Shown here one piece after another: positions 9,101-16,723 of a DNA stretch of 64,000 nucleotides. The notes under the pieces are model-generated. The model made no database searches. It was not told the DNA's origin and saw only the letters and a program-made list of their open reading frames with translations. The translations under genes were made by a program, and so were the position numbers. Source of the stretch: Staphylococcus shinii (GTDB lineage: Bacteria; Bacillota; Bacilli; Staphylococcales; Staphylococcaceae). The number at the start of each line of letters is the position of its first letter. Within the stretch, counting starts at the first letter, position 1. Location of the stretch: NCBI RefSeq assembly GCF_017583065.1, contig NZ_JAGEVL010000006.1, positions 108,057 to 172,056 of the forward strand. The letters are read 5' to 3'.

Positions 9101-9364
9101 AAGCAGGGTCTAGAAATGAAAGAGGCGCTATTAGAAGCTGGTGGAACACGTATTAGACCAATACTAATGACAGCATTAGCTACAATAGGGGCACTTGCGC
9201 CAATGTTATTTGGTGAAGATAGTTCAATCATTATTTCTAAGGGTATGGCAGCAACTGTTGTTGGAGGATTGATATCTTCTACATTATTAACATTGATTGT
9301 CGTTCCGGTTATTTATGAAATATTATTTACTTTAAAAGACAAAGTAATACGCAAAAAGAAATAA
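6167..9364 (+). CDS. RND-family efflux permease (HAE1/SwrC-like)
   Basis: A 1065-residue RND exporter with the usual duplicated plan: one N-terminal membrane helix, a large extracellular domain, a six-helix block (about residues 380-545), a second extracellular domain and a final helix block. The proton-relay pair Asp-Asp is present in the fourth helix (VIDDSIVVVENIYRR). It resembles S. aureus SA2056 and Bacillus SwrC, which also work without an outer-membrane partner. Residues about 251-300 are an unusual Ser/Gln-rich insert. No periplasmic-adaptor-type gene is adjacent. Substrate unknown; drugs, detergents or lipids are possible. Ribosome site GGGAGAGGGG. Confidence 0.9.
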   Translation: MIKKMLQFSLGNKFAIFLMVILVVLGGLYASAKMKLELLPDVESPMITVQTSMPGATPETVKEDVSDKIDDQVRSMASVKNVTAQSIQNASMVTVEYEESVDLDKAENDLKKEIDKIKFDEGIEEPELSRNSMDAFPIVAYSFTTKDNNLKDTTNKINHQLIPKLQTIDGVQNAQLNGQTSREVSIKFNQDKLESNGLTKDSIEQYLKSATSETPLGLFQFNNTEKSVVIDGEFTSVDALKNLDIPLSVGASSGAAQSQSEGDSSDQMMQESNGQSEPQTSANAQAQSDSSSLSSQSEEAEIPSVKLKDIADVTAGDERESISKTNGKDAVNVQITKAQDANTVQVAKDTKKEIDKLIKENPDMVATKVMDTAKPIEDALYTMIEKAILGTIVAIIVILLFLRNIRTTAIAVVSIPMSILIAMVALKLSDVSLNILTLGALTVAIGRVIDDSIVVVENIYRRLSDRNESLSGDRLIVSATSEVFKPIMSSTIVTIIVFLPLAFVTGSVGEMFRPFALAIAFSLLASLLVSITIVPALSATFFKKGVKNHKEESLGFIGRKYKTILKWSLNHKWLVILISTIILIASIGLGAAKLGTSFISTGEDKFMALTYTPKPGETKKGVLNHAEQVQKYLNKKDKVKTVQYSVGGASPTDPTGSSNSMAIMVEYDSDTPNFDEEPDKVLQHIEKFKHPGEWANQDMGTGGSNNKLEVSVTGPTLEAIKGTVNKVEDEMKDISGMANVKSDLTQTYDQYNIKVDQNEAAKYGLSASQLAMTLNQNTPEQSVTTVKEKGKSIDVKIKEDKETDWSKEKLENTELQTPIGRTIELSDIATLEQTKTPNKIETKAGDYTATVSAKVTNDDVGGTAQKVLSKVNDLDTPTNVKINVGGANEDISNAITQLAFAMLAAIIIVYLVLVLTFKGALAPFTILFSLPYTVIGVVLALVITGETISVPSMIGMLMLIGIVVTNAIVLIDRVINKQKQGLEMKEALLEAGGTRIRPILMTALATIGALAPMLFGEDSSIIISKGMAATVVGGLISSTLLTLIVVPVIYEILFTLKDKVIRKKK

Positions 9365-9383
9365 TTTAAATAAGCATAAAGAG

Positions 9384-9418
9384 AGTCCGAGGCATAAGTA
9401 TGTGTCTCGGATTATTCA
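9384..9418 (+). terminator. Probable terminator after the RND gene
   Basis: TCCGAG (9386-9391) pairs with CTCGGA (9406-9411), with partly paired flanks and a short T-rich tail. About 20 bases after the stop. Confidence 0.5.
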
Positions 9419-9512
9419 TGTGTTAAAGCACTCTTGTTTAAGTTTAACTAATGGAATGAATATTTTTATATAGAAGCCGTTTCTGCTCACATTCAATTAA
9501 TGCATAAAAGAC

Positions 9513-9550
9513 GAGACCGTAATCAATATGTAAAATTTGATTGCGGTCTC
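9513..9550 (-). terminator. Terminator of the 105-residue membrane gene
   Basis: GAGACCGTAATCAA and TTGATTGCGGTCTC form a 14-pair stem. Read on the minus strand it is followed by GTCTTTTATG. Confidence 0.65.
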
Positions 9551-9578
9551 ACATTTATATAAGTATTCAAATGTTATA

Positions 9579-9896
9579 TTAATATAATACTAAAGTTAAA
9601 ATAGCATAGATTACAAATAAAATAATCGTAATAATATTTAAAATTTGTACTGCTTTTTGATCTTTTTTACCACTTTTAAAACTTGTGATTTCCACGTTAC
9701 CAACTAATAGTAAGAGTAGGATAAATACCCACCAGTTGATTGCAGGGAATGAAAGTGTTGTAATTGCTACTACGAATAATAATAATAAAGCCATAATTAT
9801 TCGCAAAATGCGAGTGATGATTGTGTTCATTTTAAATATACTTATGTAACTCACAATTAGATAAAGTATTGGTAACAAGATAAGATATAGTTGCAT
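9579..9896 (-). CDS. Small conserved membrane protein, unknown function
   Basis: A 105-residue protein with three to four hydrophobic segments (about residues 3-19, 29-47, 50-66 and 85-104) and a basic loop (SFKSGKKDQKA) near residue 75. A GAAAGGATG ribosome site precedes the ATG. It is convergent with the RND exporter gene and lies downstream of the 58-residue gene in the same direction. I do not recognise a functional family. Confidence 0.6.
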   Translation of the reverse strand: MQLYLILLPILYLIVSYISIFKMNTIITRILRIIMALLLLFVVAITTLSFPAINWWVFILLLLLVGNVEITSFKSGKKDQKAVQILNIITIILFVIYAILTLVLY

Positions 9897-9960
9897 ACGT
9901 TGACATCCTTTCTATATTCGCTCTTAATCTTAGCATGTAAAAAATAGATTGACTAGGATG

Positions 9961-10137
9961 TTATCTATGTTCTTTTTGACTAATTTCTGAACGCACAGAT
10001 GCAATTTCTTCTTCTATCTCTTCAAGTTGTCTTACCAATGGGTCTACATCTTGGTTGACGGATTCTCTTTTTTCCAAATCGCCTTGTAATCTGACATAAT
10101 CATATTTAAGTTCTGCTAATTTATCATTTAAATTCAT
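9961..10137 (-). CDS. 58-residue coiled-coil protein, unknown function
   Basis: A short gene read on the minus strand, beginning MNLNDKLAELKYDYVRLQ and ending in SQKEHR. An AAAGGAGTG ribosome site lies upstream of the ATG. The protein is almost wholly charged helix with heptad-like leucine, isoleucine and valine spacing, so a coiled coil is likely; there is no membrane segment. Similar short proteins occur in other staphylococci in my recollection, but no function is known to me. It is divergent from the AEC carrier gene and may share its promoter region. Confidence 0.7.
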   Translation of the reverse strand: MNLNDKLAELKYDYVRLQGDLEKRESVNQDVDPLVRQLEEIEEEIASVRSEISQKEHR

Positions 10138-10288
10138 TGCTAGTCACTCCTTTTTTTATATAGCATTGGACTACACGAGTTTGACTAAAATTATAACATG
10201 AAATCGAAAGCTTCTAAAATAACCAACATTTATGTTAAAGTATGAAAATGGATTGAAAACGAAAAAATGTAATGAAAGAAGGATTATT

Positions 10289-11197
10289 GTGACTCAACAA
10301 TTTATCATAATTATTATACTGATTGCATTGGGTTATACATTAAAGAGGATTAATTACTTTAAGGCGAATGATAGTCAAGTATTCTCTACCTTAGTATTAA
10401 ATGTCACATTGCCTTCGCTAGTAATAGTTAATTTGAACGGTGCAGAATTAGATTTATCACTTTCAATTTTACCAATAATGATGATTATTTATGGTATTCT
10501 TGCCAAAATTATTGTGGTCTGGTTATTTATAAAATATGATAATCAGATTCGTGGTGCCACTGGCATGATGATGGCTTCGTTAAATATAGGGTTATTTGCG
10601 TATCCACTCGTTGAAGCGATATGGCCACAAACAGGGATGATATACTTTGGTATGGCTGATATAGGTGGGGCTATTATCATGTTTGGTGTAACTTACTTTG
10701 TCGGTAGCTATTTTAGTAGTGCAGGGGATAGTTTCGACTTTAAATATTTAGGGAAAAACTTGCTTAAATCGGTGCCACTCATGACATATATTATAATGTT
10801 TATCTTAAATATGCTTGATATTCATTTTCCAGAGCCAGTAATTGATTTCTTCTCTGTGTTATCAGGTGCGAATATGCCATTATCAATGATTTTACTAGGT
10901 CTGATGTTAAACTTCAGTATTGATAAGAGATTCTTACCAATTGCTCTTAAATATTTAGCTATACACTATGGCTTAGGTATTATTGCTGGTTTATTAGTAC
11001 ATTTCTTTTTACCAGTTGACGATGAGATGATCAAAACAACTCTACAAGTTGCCTGGTTATTACCAGTTGGCGTAGCTATCATACCTTACTCCATACAATT
11101 TAAATATAAAACTTTACCACTAGTAGGTATGGTCACTAATTTAACGATTGTCATTAGCATTGTCATTTTATATATTTATCAAGCTTTATTTGTATAA
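10289..11197 (+). CDS. AEC-family transporter (auxin efflux carrier type)
   Basis: A membrane protein of 302 residues with about ten hydrophobic segments in two halves, as in the AEC family, whose bacterial members move malate, malonate or similar organic acids. Conserved features include the early VTLPSLVIVNL and the later GANMPLSMILLGL, corresponding to the crossed helices of the fold. I start it at GTG 10289, preceded by GAAAGAAGG; an in-frame ATG at 10232 would add a very polar extension and has no ribosome site. Substrate unknown. Confidence 0.8.
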   Translation: MTQQFIIIIILIALGYTLKRINYFKANDSQVFSTLVLNVTLPSLVIVNLNGAELDLSLSILPIMMIIYGILAKIIVVWLFIKYDNQIRGATGMMMASLNIGLFAYPLVEAIWPQTGMIYFGMADIGGAIIMFGVTYFVGSYFSSAGDSFDFKYLGKNLLKSVPLMTYIIMFILNMLDIHFPEPVIDFFSVLSGANMPLSMILLGLMLNFSIDKRFLPIALKYLAIHYGLGIIAGLLVHFFLPVDDEMIKTTLQVAWLLPVGVAIIPYSIQFKYKTLPLVGMVTNLTIVISIVILYIYQALFV

Positions 11198-11235
11198 AAC
11201 GTTTTTAATGAATACTTTATTTATCAAACACATGT

Positions 11236-11267
11236 TAAGGTTGCGGCAATTAATTGCCGCAACCTTA
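11236..11267. terminator. Perfect 32-base palindrome, probable end of the AEC gene transcript
   Basis: TAAGGTTGCGGCAATT followed directly by its exact reverse complement. It lies about 40 bases after the AEC stop. The stem is strong and GC-rich in the middle, but the T-run is short, so termination is inferred. Confidence 0.6.
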
Positions 11268-11384
11268 ATCGTTATATGGGCAGTAGCTTAAACTCTCCTC
11301 TATTTATTAGCTTTATTAATTGAAAAACAAGAATAATAATACATTTCAGTTTAATTTAACACTATATATATATGAATAAAATAA

Positions 11385-11423
11385 AAAGTGCTCGAGACAA
11401 AAGTTTATTGTCTCGAGCACTTT
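11385..11423. terminator. Bidirectional terminator, end of glcU-gdh
   Basis: AAAGTGCTCGAGACAA (11385-11400) and its exact complement (11408-11423) enclose a seven-base loop. On the minus strand the stem ends in a T-rich tract (CTTTTTATTTTATTC), serving gdh; on the plus strand the tail is CTTTAATT. Confidence 0.85.
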
Positions 11424-11442
11424 AATTATAAATGTTAATTTA

Positions 11443-11473
11443 GATATTGTTGGTGGGGTATGACAACAATATC
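11443..11473. repeat. Ten-pair hairpin downstream of gdh
   Basis: GATATTGTTG and CAACAATATC around an 11-base GT-rich loop. On the plus strand it is followed by GTTTTTG. It lies in the 3' untranslated part of the gdh message on the minus strand. Confidence 0.5.
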
Positions 11474-11557
11474 GTTTTTGAAAAGACATTTCAGTTTAAA
11501 TGGTCTTAACAAACGATTTGTCGCTAGACAAGATTAAGTCTAATTGACAAATATAAG

Positions 11558-12349
11558 TTAGCCTTTACCGCCCATAAATGCTGGGTAGTTTGTCATACCA
11601 CCATCTACATAGATTGTAGTACCATGAATGTAGTCAGCTAGATCTGAACATAAGAAACGTGCAACATTTGCAACTTGATCAGCTTCACCAATTTCTTTGG
11701 CTGGAATCATTTCTAATGTTTCAGCGCGTGTTTCTGGGTCAGAGAATTTTTCTCTTGTATGTTCTGTTACGATAGCCCCAGGTGAGATATTGTTAATGCG
11801 GATGCCGTGTTGAGCATATTCCATAGACATTGTTTCCATCATTAATTTCAAACCACCTTTACTAGCAGCGTAGTTTACATAGTTTGGCCAAGGAATTCTA
11901 TCGTGAACACTTGATGTATTAAGAATAATACCTTTTTTATCTTCTTTAAGGAATTGATTAACAGCTGCTTTTGAACCGATAAATGCACCAGTTAAGTTGA
12001 TATCAATAACTTTTTGCCATTCTTCTAGAGGCATTTCATGAGTTGGAATTGGTTTTTCGAAACCAGCATTATTAATAAGAATATCTAATGTACCGAATGT
12101 ATCAACTGCTGCTTTAATTAAATTGTTTACATCTTCCTCTTTTGATACATCTGCATGTACTTTAATTGCTTGTCCGCCTGCATCTTCAATTAATTTGATA
12201 GATTCAGCAACATCGTCTAATGAACTTTCTGAAAGATAGTTAATAACAACTTTAGCTTTTTCTTTACCAAATTGTTCTACCATTGCTTTACCAATGCCGC
12301 TACTACCACCTGTGATAACTACTACTTTGCCTTCTAAATCTTTGAACAT
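11558..12349 (-). CDS. gdh: Glucose 1-dehydrogenase, SDR family
   Basis: A short-chain dehydrogenase of 263 residues that oxidises glucose to gluconolactone with NAD(P). It shows the cofactor motif TGGSSGIG (residues 13-20), NNAG near 93-96, and the catalytic set Ser147, Tyr160, Lys164, each two positions on from Bacillus megaterium glucose dehydrogenase. It follows glcU in the same direction 59 bases away, the arrangement known from S. xylosus, giving uptake of free glucose followed by oxidation. I chose the ATG at 12349 with AAGGAGG at good spacing; an in-frame TTG two codons earlier sits too close to it. Confidence 0.9.
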   Translation of the reverse strand: MFKDLEGKVVVITGGSSGIGKAMVEQFGKEKAKVVINYLSESSLDDVAESIKLIEDAGGQAIKVHADVSKEEDVNNLIKAAVDTFGTLDILINNAGFEKPIPTHEMPLEEWQKVIDINLTGAFIGSKAAVNQFLKEDKKGIILNTSSVHDRIPWPNYVNYAASKGGLKLMMETMSMEYAQHGIRINNISPGAIVTEHTREKFSDPETRAETLEMIPAKEIGEADQVANVARFLCSDLADYIHGTTIYVDGGMTNYPAFMGGKG

Positions 12350-12408
12350 ATTCAAACTCCTCCTTAATTAGTAACAATCTAAAGCATGGTCATATCTCTT
12401 AATTATAA

Positions 12409-13266
12409 TTATGCTTTAATATTTCCGAGTACAAAGGCTGCAATAACGATAAGTACAATACCAGCCCAAATACCAATCATTTGACGTTTGTCTTTTTTCT
12501 CGCCTAATAGGAAAATACCGCCGAGTGTAGATACAATAACTAATAACTGTGAAAATGAGAAACTAGTTGCTACACCAACTTTTGGTTGTGAGTAGAACAT
12601 AAATAAGTTACCGATACCCCACACAACACCTGGGATTAAATTCCATAGTGTACTTTTAACTGATGTTTCATGTTTAGCTGATAGTATTAAACCACCAATA
12701 GCCATACCTATAGATTGGAAGAATAAAGCATTCATTCCATCGACGCCGAATATTTGTGCTACTACTACGTAGACAACATAACCAACAGTAGAAATTAAAA
12801 GGATAGGCATCGCTTTACCAAAGTTTTTGGTACTTTCTGATTCTTCATTTTTACCTTTAATAGATGTTAAAGCAATACCGATAACAAGTAATACCATAGC
12901 AACAAGTCCTAATGTAACTTGCACACCAGTACTCCATTCACCTAAGAAAATAGCACTAAATAACGTTGTACCAACTAATTGTAAACCTGTAGAAATAGGC
13001 ATTGTTTTTGAAACACCTATAAGGCTGACAGATTTTAATTGATAACCTTGTCCTAATGCCCAGAAAGCACCAGAAATTAAACCAACGATAATAATCGTAA
13101 GGTCATCAAATTTAGCATTACCTGTAAGTAATAAGATAATACCGATGATTAACGCACCAAAAGTTGTCCCTCTAATTTGATTATAAGGACCTCCACCTAC
13201 AAGAACATTAATTAAAACTACACTACCCCAGAATAACGCGGGTAATAAAGCAATTAATAAATCCAT
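12409..13266 (-). CDS. glcU: Glucose uptake protein GlcU
   Basis: A 285-residue membrane protein with about ten hydrophobic segments of the drug/metabolite-transporter-like GRP family. It matches S. xylosus GlcU strongly ([40 protein letters not shown]). It imports unphosphorylated glucose independently of the PTS, and gdh follows. The ATG at 13266 is preferred; an in-frame GTG at 13278 lacks a ribosome site at proper distance. Upstream is a long purine-rich stretch (GAGAGAGAG) that may act as a weak ribosome site. No catabolite-responsive element is evident. Confidence 0.9.
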   Translation of the reverse strand: MDLLIALLPALFWGSVVLINVLVGGGPYNQIRGTTFGALIIGIILLLTGNAKFDDLTIIIVGLISGAFWALGQGYQLKSVSLIGVSKTMPISTGLQLVGTTLFSAIFLGEWSTGVQVTLGLVAMVLLVIGIALTSIKGKNEESESTKNFGKAMPILLISTVGYVVYVVVAQIFGVDGMNALFFQSIGMAIGGLILSAKHETSVKSTLWNLIPGVVWGIGNLFMFYSQPKVGVATSFSFSQLLVIVSTLGGIFLLGEKKDKRQMIGIWAGIVLIVIAAFVLGNIKA

Positions 13267-13410
13267 ACTTTTACTCACTCTCTCTCTATTTGTTTTTCTC
13301 CCCTTAAAACAATCACCAACAATTGTTTACAAACATTCATTCTAAACCAAACTATTATTTTAGTAAAAGTATTAGTTTATAATTTGCAATTTTTTTTATA
13401 ATTAAATTGC

Positions 13411-13445
13411 AAAAAGAGAGCAATAGTGGACTATTACTCTCTTTT
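13411..13445. terminator. Terminator after the acetyltransferase-like gene
   Basis: AAAAAGAGAGCAATAG and CTATTACTCTCTTTT form a stem with one mismatch around a four-base loop, with T-run or A-run on each side. It serves the minus-strand gene ending at 13482. Confidence 0.75.
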
Positions 13446-13481
13446 GTATAATTAAAAAGATTTTATTTTAAATAATATAGT

Positions 13482-14351
13482 TTAGAGATGTGCAGCTACG
13501 TATTTGAATTTTTTATATTCGTAATTAATATAGAAACCTAATTCGTTAAAACGTTCTACTAGTGTGTGATTTTTATTTCTAATCTTGAAATATGTTTTAT
13601 CAATATCATAATTAGAGAATGCAAAATTTAAGGCGTGCGATAATAAGTCAAATGCGATTCCCATAAATCTATAATCTGTATGAGAAGAGAAATACTTAAT
13701 TTCAGCATTTTTAGTCTTTTCATATATTTGTAAGTATAAGTAGCCTTTAAGAAGACCTTCAGACATGAAAACAAAAAGTTTATGTTGCTCATCCAATGAA
13801 TTAACAATTTCTGCAGCGGTCATGACATCATGTTTAAATGTGTGCTCGTGTAATTTTTTGAACGAACGATAATAAGCTGGATGATAGTCTGTTATGTTTT
13901 GGATATTATCTACAGTACCAATGTCCTGTGTTGATATTAAATGATAATCTGTAAAACTATATGATGATTGAATTGATTTCATAAAAGAGGAATAATTTTG
14001 TTCATTTTCTTCAAAGGAAAAATTAAAATTAGCTGTATCAGGTTTACTTTGCGCCATAGTCTCAAATAAAATTTTAAATGACTCAGTAGTTAATTCACTC
14101 TTTTTATCGATGAAAGGACCAATAACTTTATATTTATTATCTTCATATTTAAATGCAAAGATAAGCATAACGATTTCATTTTGTTCATCGACTTGAGCAA
14201 ATACACCAGGATCGTCTATAGCTTGTCTGATAGCAGTTTCAACATTTTCGTGTGCTTGTGGTAATTTATATAAATAAGATGCGGTATGATAATCAGCGTT
14301 ATTAATAAACTTTACAATTTGATCATAGTCATTTAACTGAATAATTTTCAT
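13482..14351 (-). CDS. GNAT-like acetyltransferase domain protein
   Basis: A 289-residue protein. The C-terminal half (about residues 140-285) has the look of a GNAT fold: a strand ending in KYFSSHTDYRFMGIAFDLLSHALNFAF, where the acetyl-CoA-binding loop would be, then KTYFKIRNKNHTLVERFNELGFYINYEYKKF, the typical last strand and helix. The N-terminal half is less clear and may be a degenerate second GNAT domain. Substrate unknown. It has a TGGAGG ribosome site and is divergent from topB. Confidence 0.65.
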   Translation of the reverse strand: MKIIQLNDYDQIVKFINNADYHTASYLYKLPQAHENVETAIRQAIDDPGVFAQVDEQNEIVMLIFAFKYEDNKYKVIGPFIDKKSELTTESFKILFETMAQSKPDTANFNFSFEENEQNYSSFMKSIQSSYSFTDYHLISTQDIGTVDNIQNITDYHPAYYRSFKKLHEHTFKHDVMTAAEIVNSLDEQHKLFVFMSEGLLKGYLYLQIYEKTKNAEIKYFSSHTDYRFMGIAFDLLSHALNFAFSNYDIDKTYFKIRNKNHTLVERFNELGFYINYEYKKFKYVAAHL

Positions 14352-14474
14352 AACAATACCTCCATAGAATGATCGCTTAATTTAATTATAAGAACTTTTT
14401 TGAATAAATGGAAGTTTTGATGTGCTACATACATGTTACAATATATATTATATTGAATTTGAAAGGGCGAAATT

Positions 14475-16613
14475 ATGAAATCATTAATTATAGCTGAGAA
14501 ACCTTCAGTAGGTAGAGACATTGCAAATACGCTTAATATCAACGAAAAACGTAATGGCTACTTTGAAAATAATAAATATATTGTCACGTGGGCATTAGGT
14601 CATCTTGTAACTAACGCAACTCCAGAACAATATGATACGAATTATAAAGAATGGAAACTTAATGATTTACCAATCATACCTAATAAAATGAAGACAGTTG
14701 TTATTAGTAAGACTAGAAAACAATTTTCAACTGTTCAATCATTGATTAATAATAAAAATGTGAAAGACATTGTTATTGCAACCGATGCTGGGAGAGAAGG
14801 AGAGCTTGTAGCACGCTTAATTTTAGATAAAGCACATAATAAAAAGCCAATTAAGCGTTTGTGGATTAGTTCAGTAACACAAAAAGCAATTAGAGATGGT
14901 TTTAGCAAACTTCAAGACGGTCGCAAATTTAACAATTTATATTATGCTGCGTTAGCGAGAAGTGAAGCAGATTGGATTGTAGGTATTAATGCTACGAGAG
15001 CTTTAACTACTAAGTATGATGCACAACTATCGCTAGGGCGTGTGCAAACACCAACAATACAATTAGTTCAGATGAGACAGAATGAAATCAAACAATTTAA
15101 ACCGAAAACATACTATACTATGTCAATCGATGCAGGAGGGTTAACTTTTCAATGTGCTAAACCACAGTCACATCCGGATAAATCAGCGTTTGAAAGCATA
15201 AGAGGAGAAATTAAAGGCCACCCAGCTCAAATAACAACAATTACTAAATCACATAAAAAAGCATATCCACAACAACTATATAGTCTAACTGACCTTCAGC
15301 AAGATGCATATAAACGTTTTAACTTAGGCCCAAAAGAGACATTGAATACATTACAAGCGTTATATGAACGTCATAAATTGGTTACGTATCCGCGTACGGA
15401 TTCTAATTATTTAACTGATGATATGGTAGATACTTTAAAAGATAGATTACAAGCAATTATGGCAACTTCATTAAAAGATATTGCGAAAAAACAAATATCG
15501 CAATCATTTACAGCAAAGCAAAAGTTTGTGAATAATAGCAAAGTTTCAGATCATCATGCGATTATCCCTACTGAGGTACGGCCAGACATGGGGCAATTAA
15601 GCCAAAGAGAATCGAAAATATATATGATGGTTGCACAAAGATATTTAGAAAACCTAATGCCACCTCATGAATACGAAGCTGTGTCGATAGAGTTGAGTGT
15701 TGAGGATTACGTATTCACATTTAAAGATAAAGTGACTACTAAAATAGGCTTTAAAGAAGTATATGAAGATAAGGTAAAAATTAATGCTCAAATGGAGCAA
15801 CTGCAAAAAGGTGCAAAACTAAGTATTAGTAATATACAAATAGATCAACATGAGACGACACCGCCTCCATATTTTAATGAAGGGACATTGCTTAAAGCGA
15901 TGGAAAGCCCACAAAAATTCTTTGATTTAACTGATAAAAAACATAATCAAACATTAAAAGAAACAGGCGGTATAGGTACAGTTGCTACGAGAGCGGATAT
16001 TATTGATAAACTCTTTAATATGAACGCAATTGAATCTAGAGATGGCAAAATAAGAATTACATCCAAAGGGAAGCAAATATTAGAATTAGCACCTCAGAAA
16101 CTAACTTCACCATTATTAACCGCAGAATGGGAAGAAAAGCTAACCCTTATAGAACAAGGTAAATATGATGCAAATAAATTTATAACTGAAATGAAGTCAT
16201 TCACTAATGAAGTTGTAGCTGAGATTAAAGAAAGTGAACAAAATTATAAACATGATAATTTAACAACAACAGAATGCCCAACATGTGGTAAATTTATGAT
16301 TAAAGTGAAAACAAAAAATGGTCAAATGTTAGTCTGTCAAGATCCGCAATGTAAGACGAAGAAAAATGTACAAAGAAAAACAAATGCCCGTTGCCCAAAT
16401 TGCCACAAGAAAATGACGCTATTCGGTAAAGGTAAAGATGCAGTATATCGTTGTGTGTGTGGTCATACAGAAACACAAGCCCAAATGGAGAAGCGTCATA
16501 AAAATAAAAAATCAGACAAAGTAAATAAAAAAGATTTAAAAAAATATATGAATAAAGACGAAGGATTAGAAAATAACCCGTTCCAAGACGCATTAAAAGG
16601 GCTGAAGTTCTAG
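14475..16613 (+). CDS. topB: DNA topoisomerase III
   Basis: A type IA topoisomerase of 712 residues that relaxes and decatenates DNA. The TOPRIM domain is N-terminal ([23 protein letters not shown] with the metal-binding acidic residues). The catalytic tyrosine is Tyr305 in [11 protein letters not shown]. The C-terminus carries two zinc-finger-like units (CPTCGK...CQDPQC and CPNCHK...CVCGH), then a basic tail. This is the usual length for the Firmicutes enzyme. It has GAAAGGG as ribosome site. The PurBox pair of the next gene begins right at its stop codon. Confidence 0.95.
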   Translation: MKSLIIAEKPSVGRDIANTLNINEKRNGYFENNKYIVTWALGHLVTNATPEQYDTNYKEWKLNDLPIIPNKMKTVVISKTRKQFSTVQSLINNKNVKDIVIATDAGREGELVARLILDKAHNKKPIKRLWISSVTQKAIRDGFSKLQDGRKFNNLYYAALARSEADWIVGINATRALTTKYDAQLSLGRVQTPTIQLVQMRQNEIKQFKPKTYYTMSIDAGGLTFQCAKPQSHPDKSAFESIRGEIKGHPAQITTITKSHKKAYPQQLYSLTDLQQDAYKRFNLGPKETLNTLQALYERHKLVTYPRTDSNYLTDDMVDTLKDRLQAIMATSLKDIAKKQISQSFTAKQKFVNNSKVSDHHAIIPTEVRPDMGQLSQRESKIYMMVAQRYLENLMPPHEYEAVSIELSVEDYVFTFKDKVTTKIGFKEVYEDKVKINAQMEQLQKGAKLSISNIQIDQHETTPPPYFNEGTLLKAMESPQKFFDLTDKKHNQTLKETGGIGTVATRADIIDKLFNMNAIESRDGKIRITSKGKQILELAPQKLTSPLLTAEWEEKLTLIEQGKYDANKFITEMKSFTNEVVAEIKESEQNYKHDNLTTTECPTCGKFMIKVKTKNGQMLVCQDPQCKTKKNVQRKTNARCPNCHKKMTLFGKGKDAVYRCVCGHTETQAQMEKRHKNKKSDKVNKKDLKKYMNKDEGLENNPFQDALKGLKF

Positions 16614-16614
16614 A

Positions 16615-16658
16615 TTTATCGAACAAATGGTACGAAAAATAAAGTAAGGTTCGTGTTT
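16615..16658 (+). promoter_or_regulatory. Probable PurR operator (two PurBoxes)
   Basis: Two inverted 14-base sites, TTTATCGAACAAAT (16615-16628) and, on the opposite strand, AAACACGAACCTTA (16658-16645), each agree with 11 of 14 positions of the Bacillus PurBox (AWWWCCGAACWWTH) and share its CGAAC core. The gap is exactly 16 bases, as in known PurR operators. They sit immediately upstream of the pbuG promoter. Confidence 0.75.
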
Positions 16659-16662
16659 GCTA

Positions 16663-16691
16663 TTGTAAAAAAGTTCGTTTGGTATTAGAAT
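16663..16691 (+). promoter_or_regulatory. Promoter of pbuG
   Basis: TTGTAA (16663-16668), 17 bases, TAGAAT (16686-16691), about 32 bases before the start codon. The leader is too short to hold a purine riboswitch. Confidence 0.65.
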
Positions 16692-16723
16692 ATGTAGGTA
16701 TTTTAAAAAAAGGAGAACTAACC

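Larger units (their letters stand above)
11198..11557. other. 360-base intergenic region between convergent genes
   Basis: Holds three inverted repeats: a perfect palindrome (11236-11267), a perfect 16-pair terminator (11385-11423) and a 10-pair hairpin (11443-11473). The segment between them (11280-11380) is featureless AT-rich DNA. Confidence 0.6.

Noticed and set aside
11434..11461. GTTAAT-16-GGGTAT as an antisense SigB promoter after gdh
   Set aside because: The -35 is poor, the GGGTAT is part of a hairpin loop, and nothing suitable lies downstream.
16300..16626. Minus-strand open frame at the end of topB
   Set aside because: Antisense shadow over the zinc-finger region of topB.
16692..16723. 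Purine riboswitch upstream of pbuG
   Set aside because: The predicted leader is about 26 bases, far too short for the aptamer.
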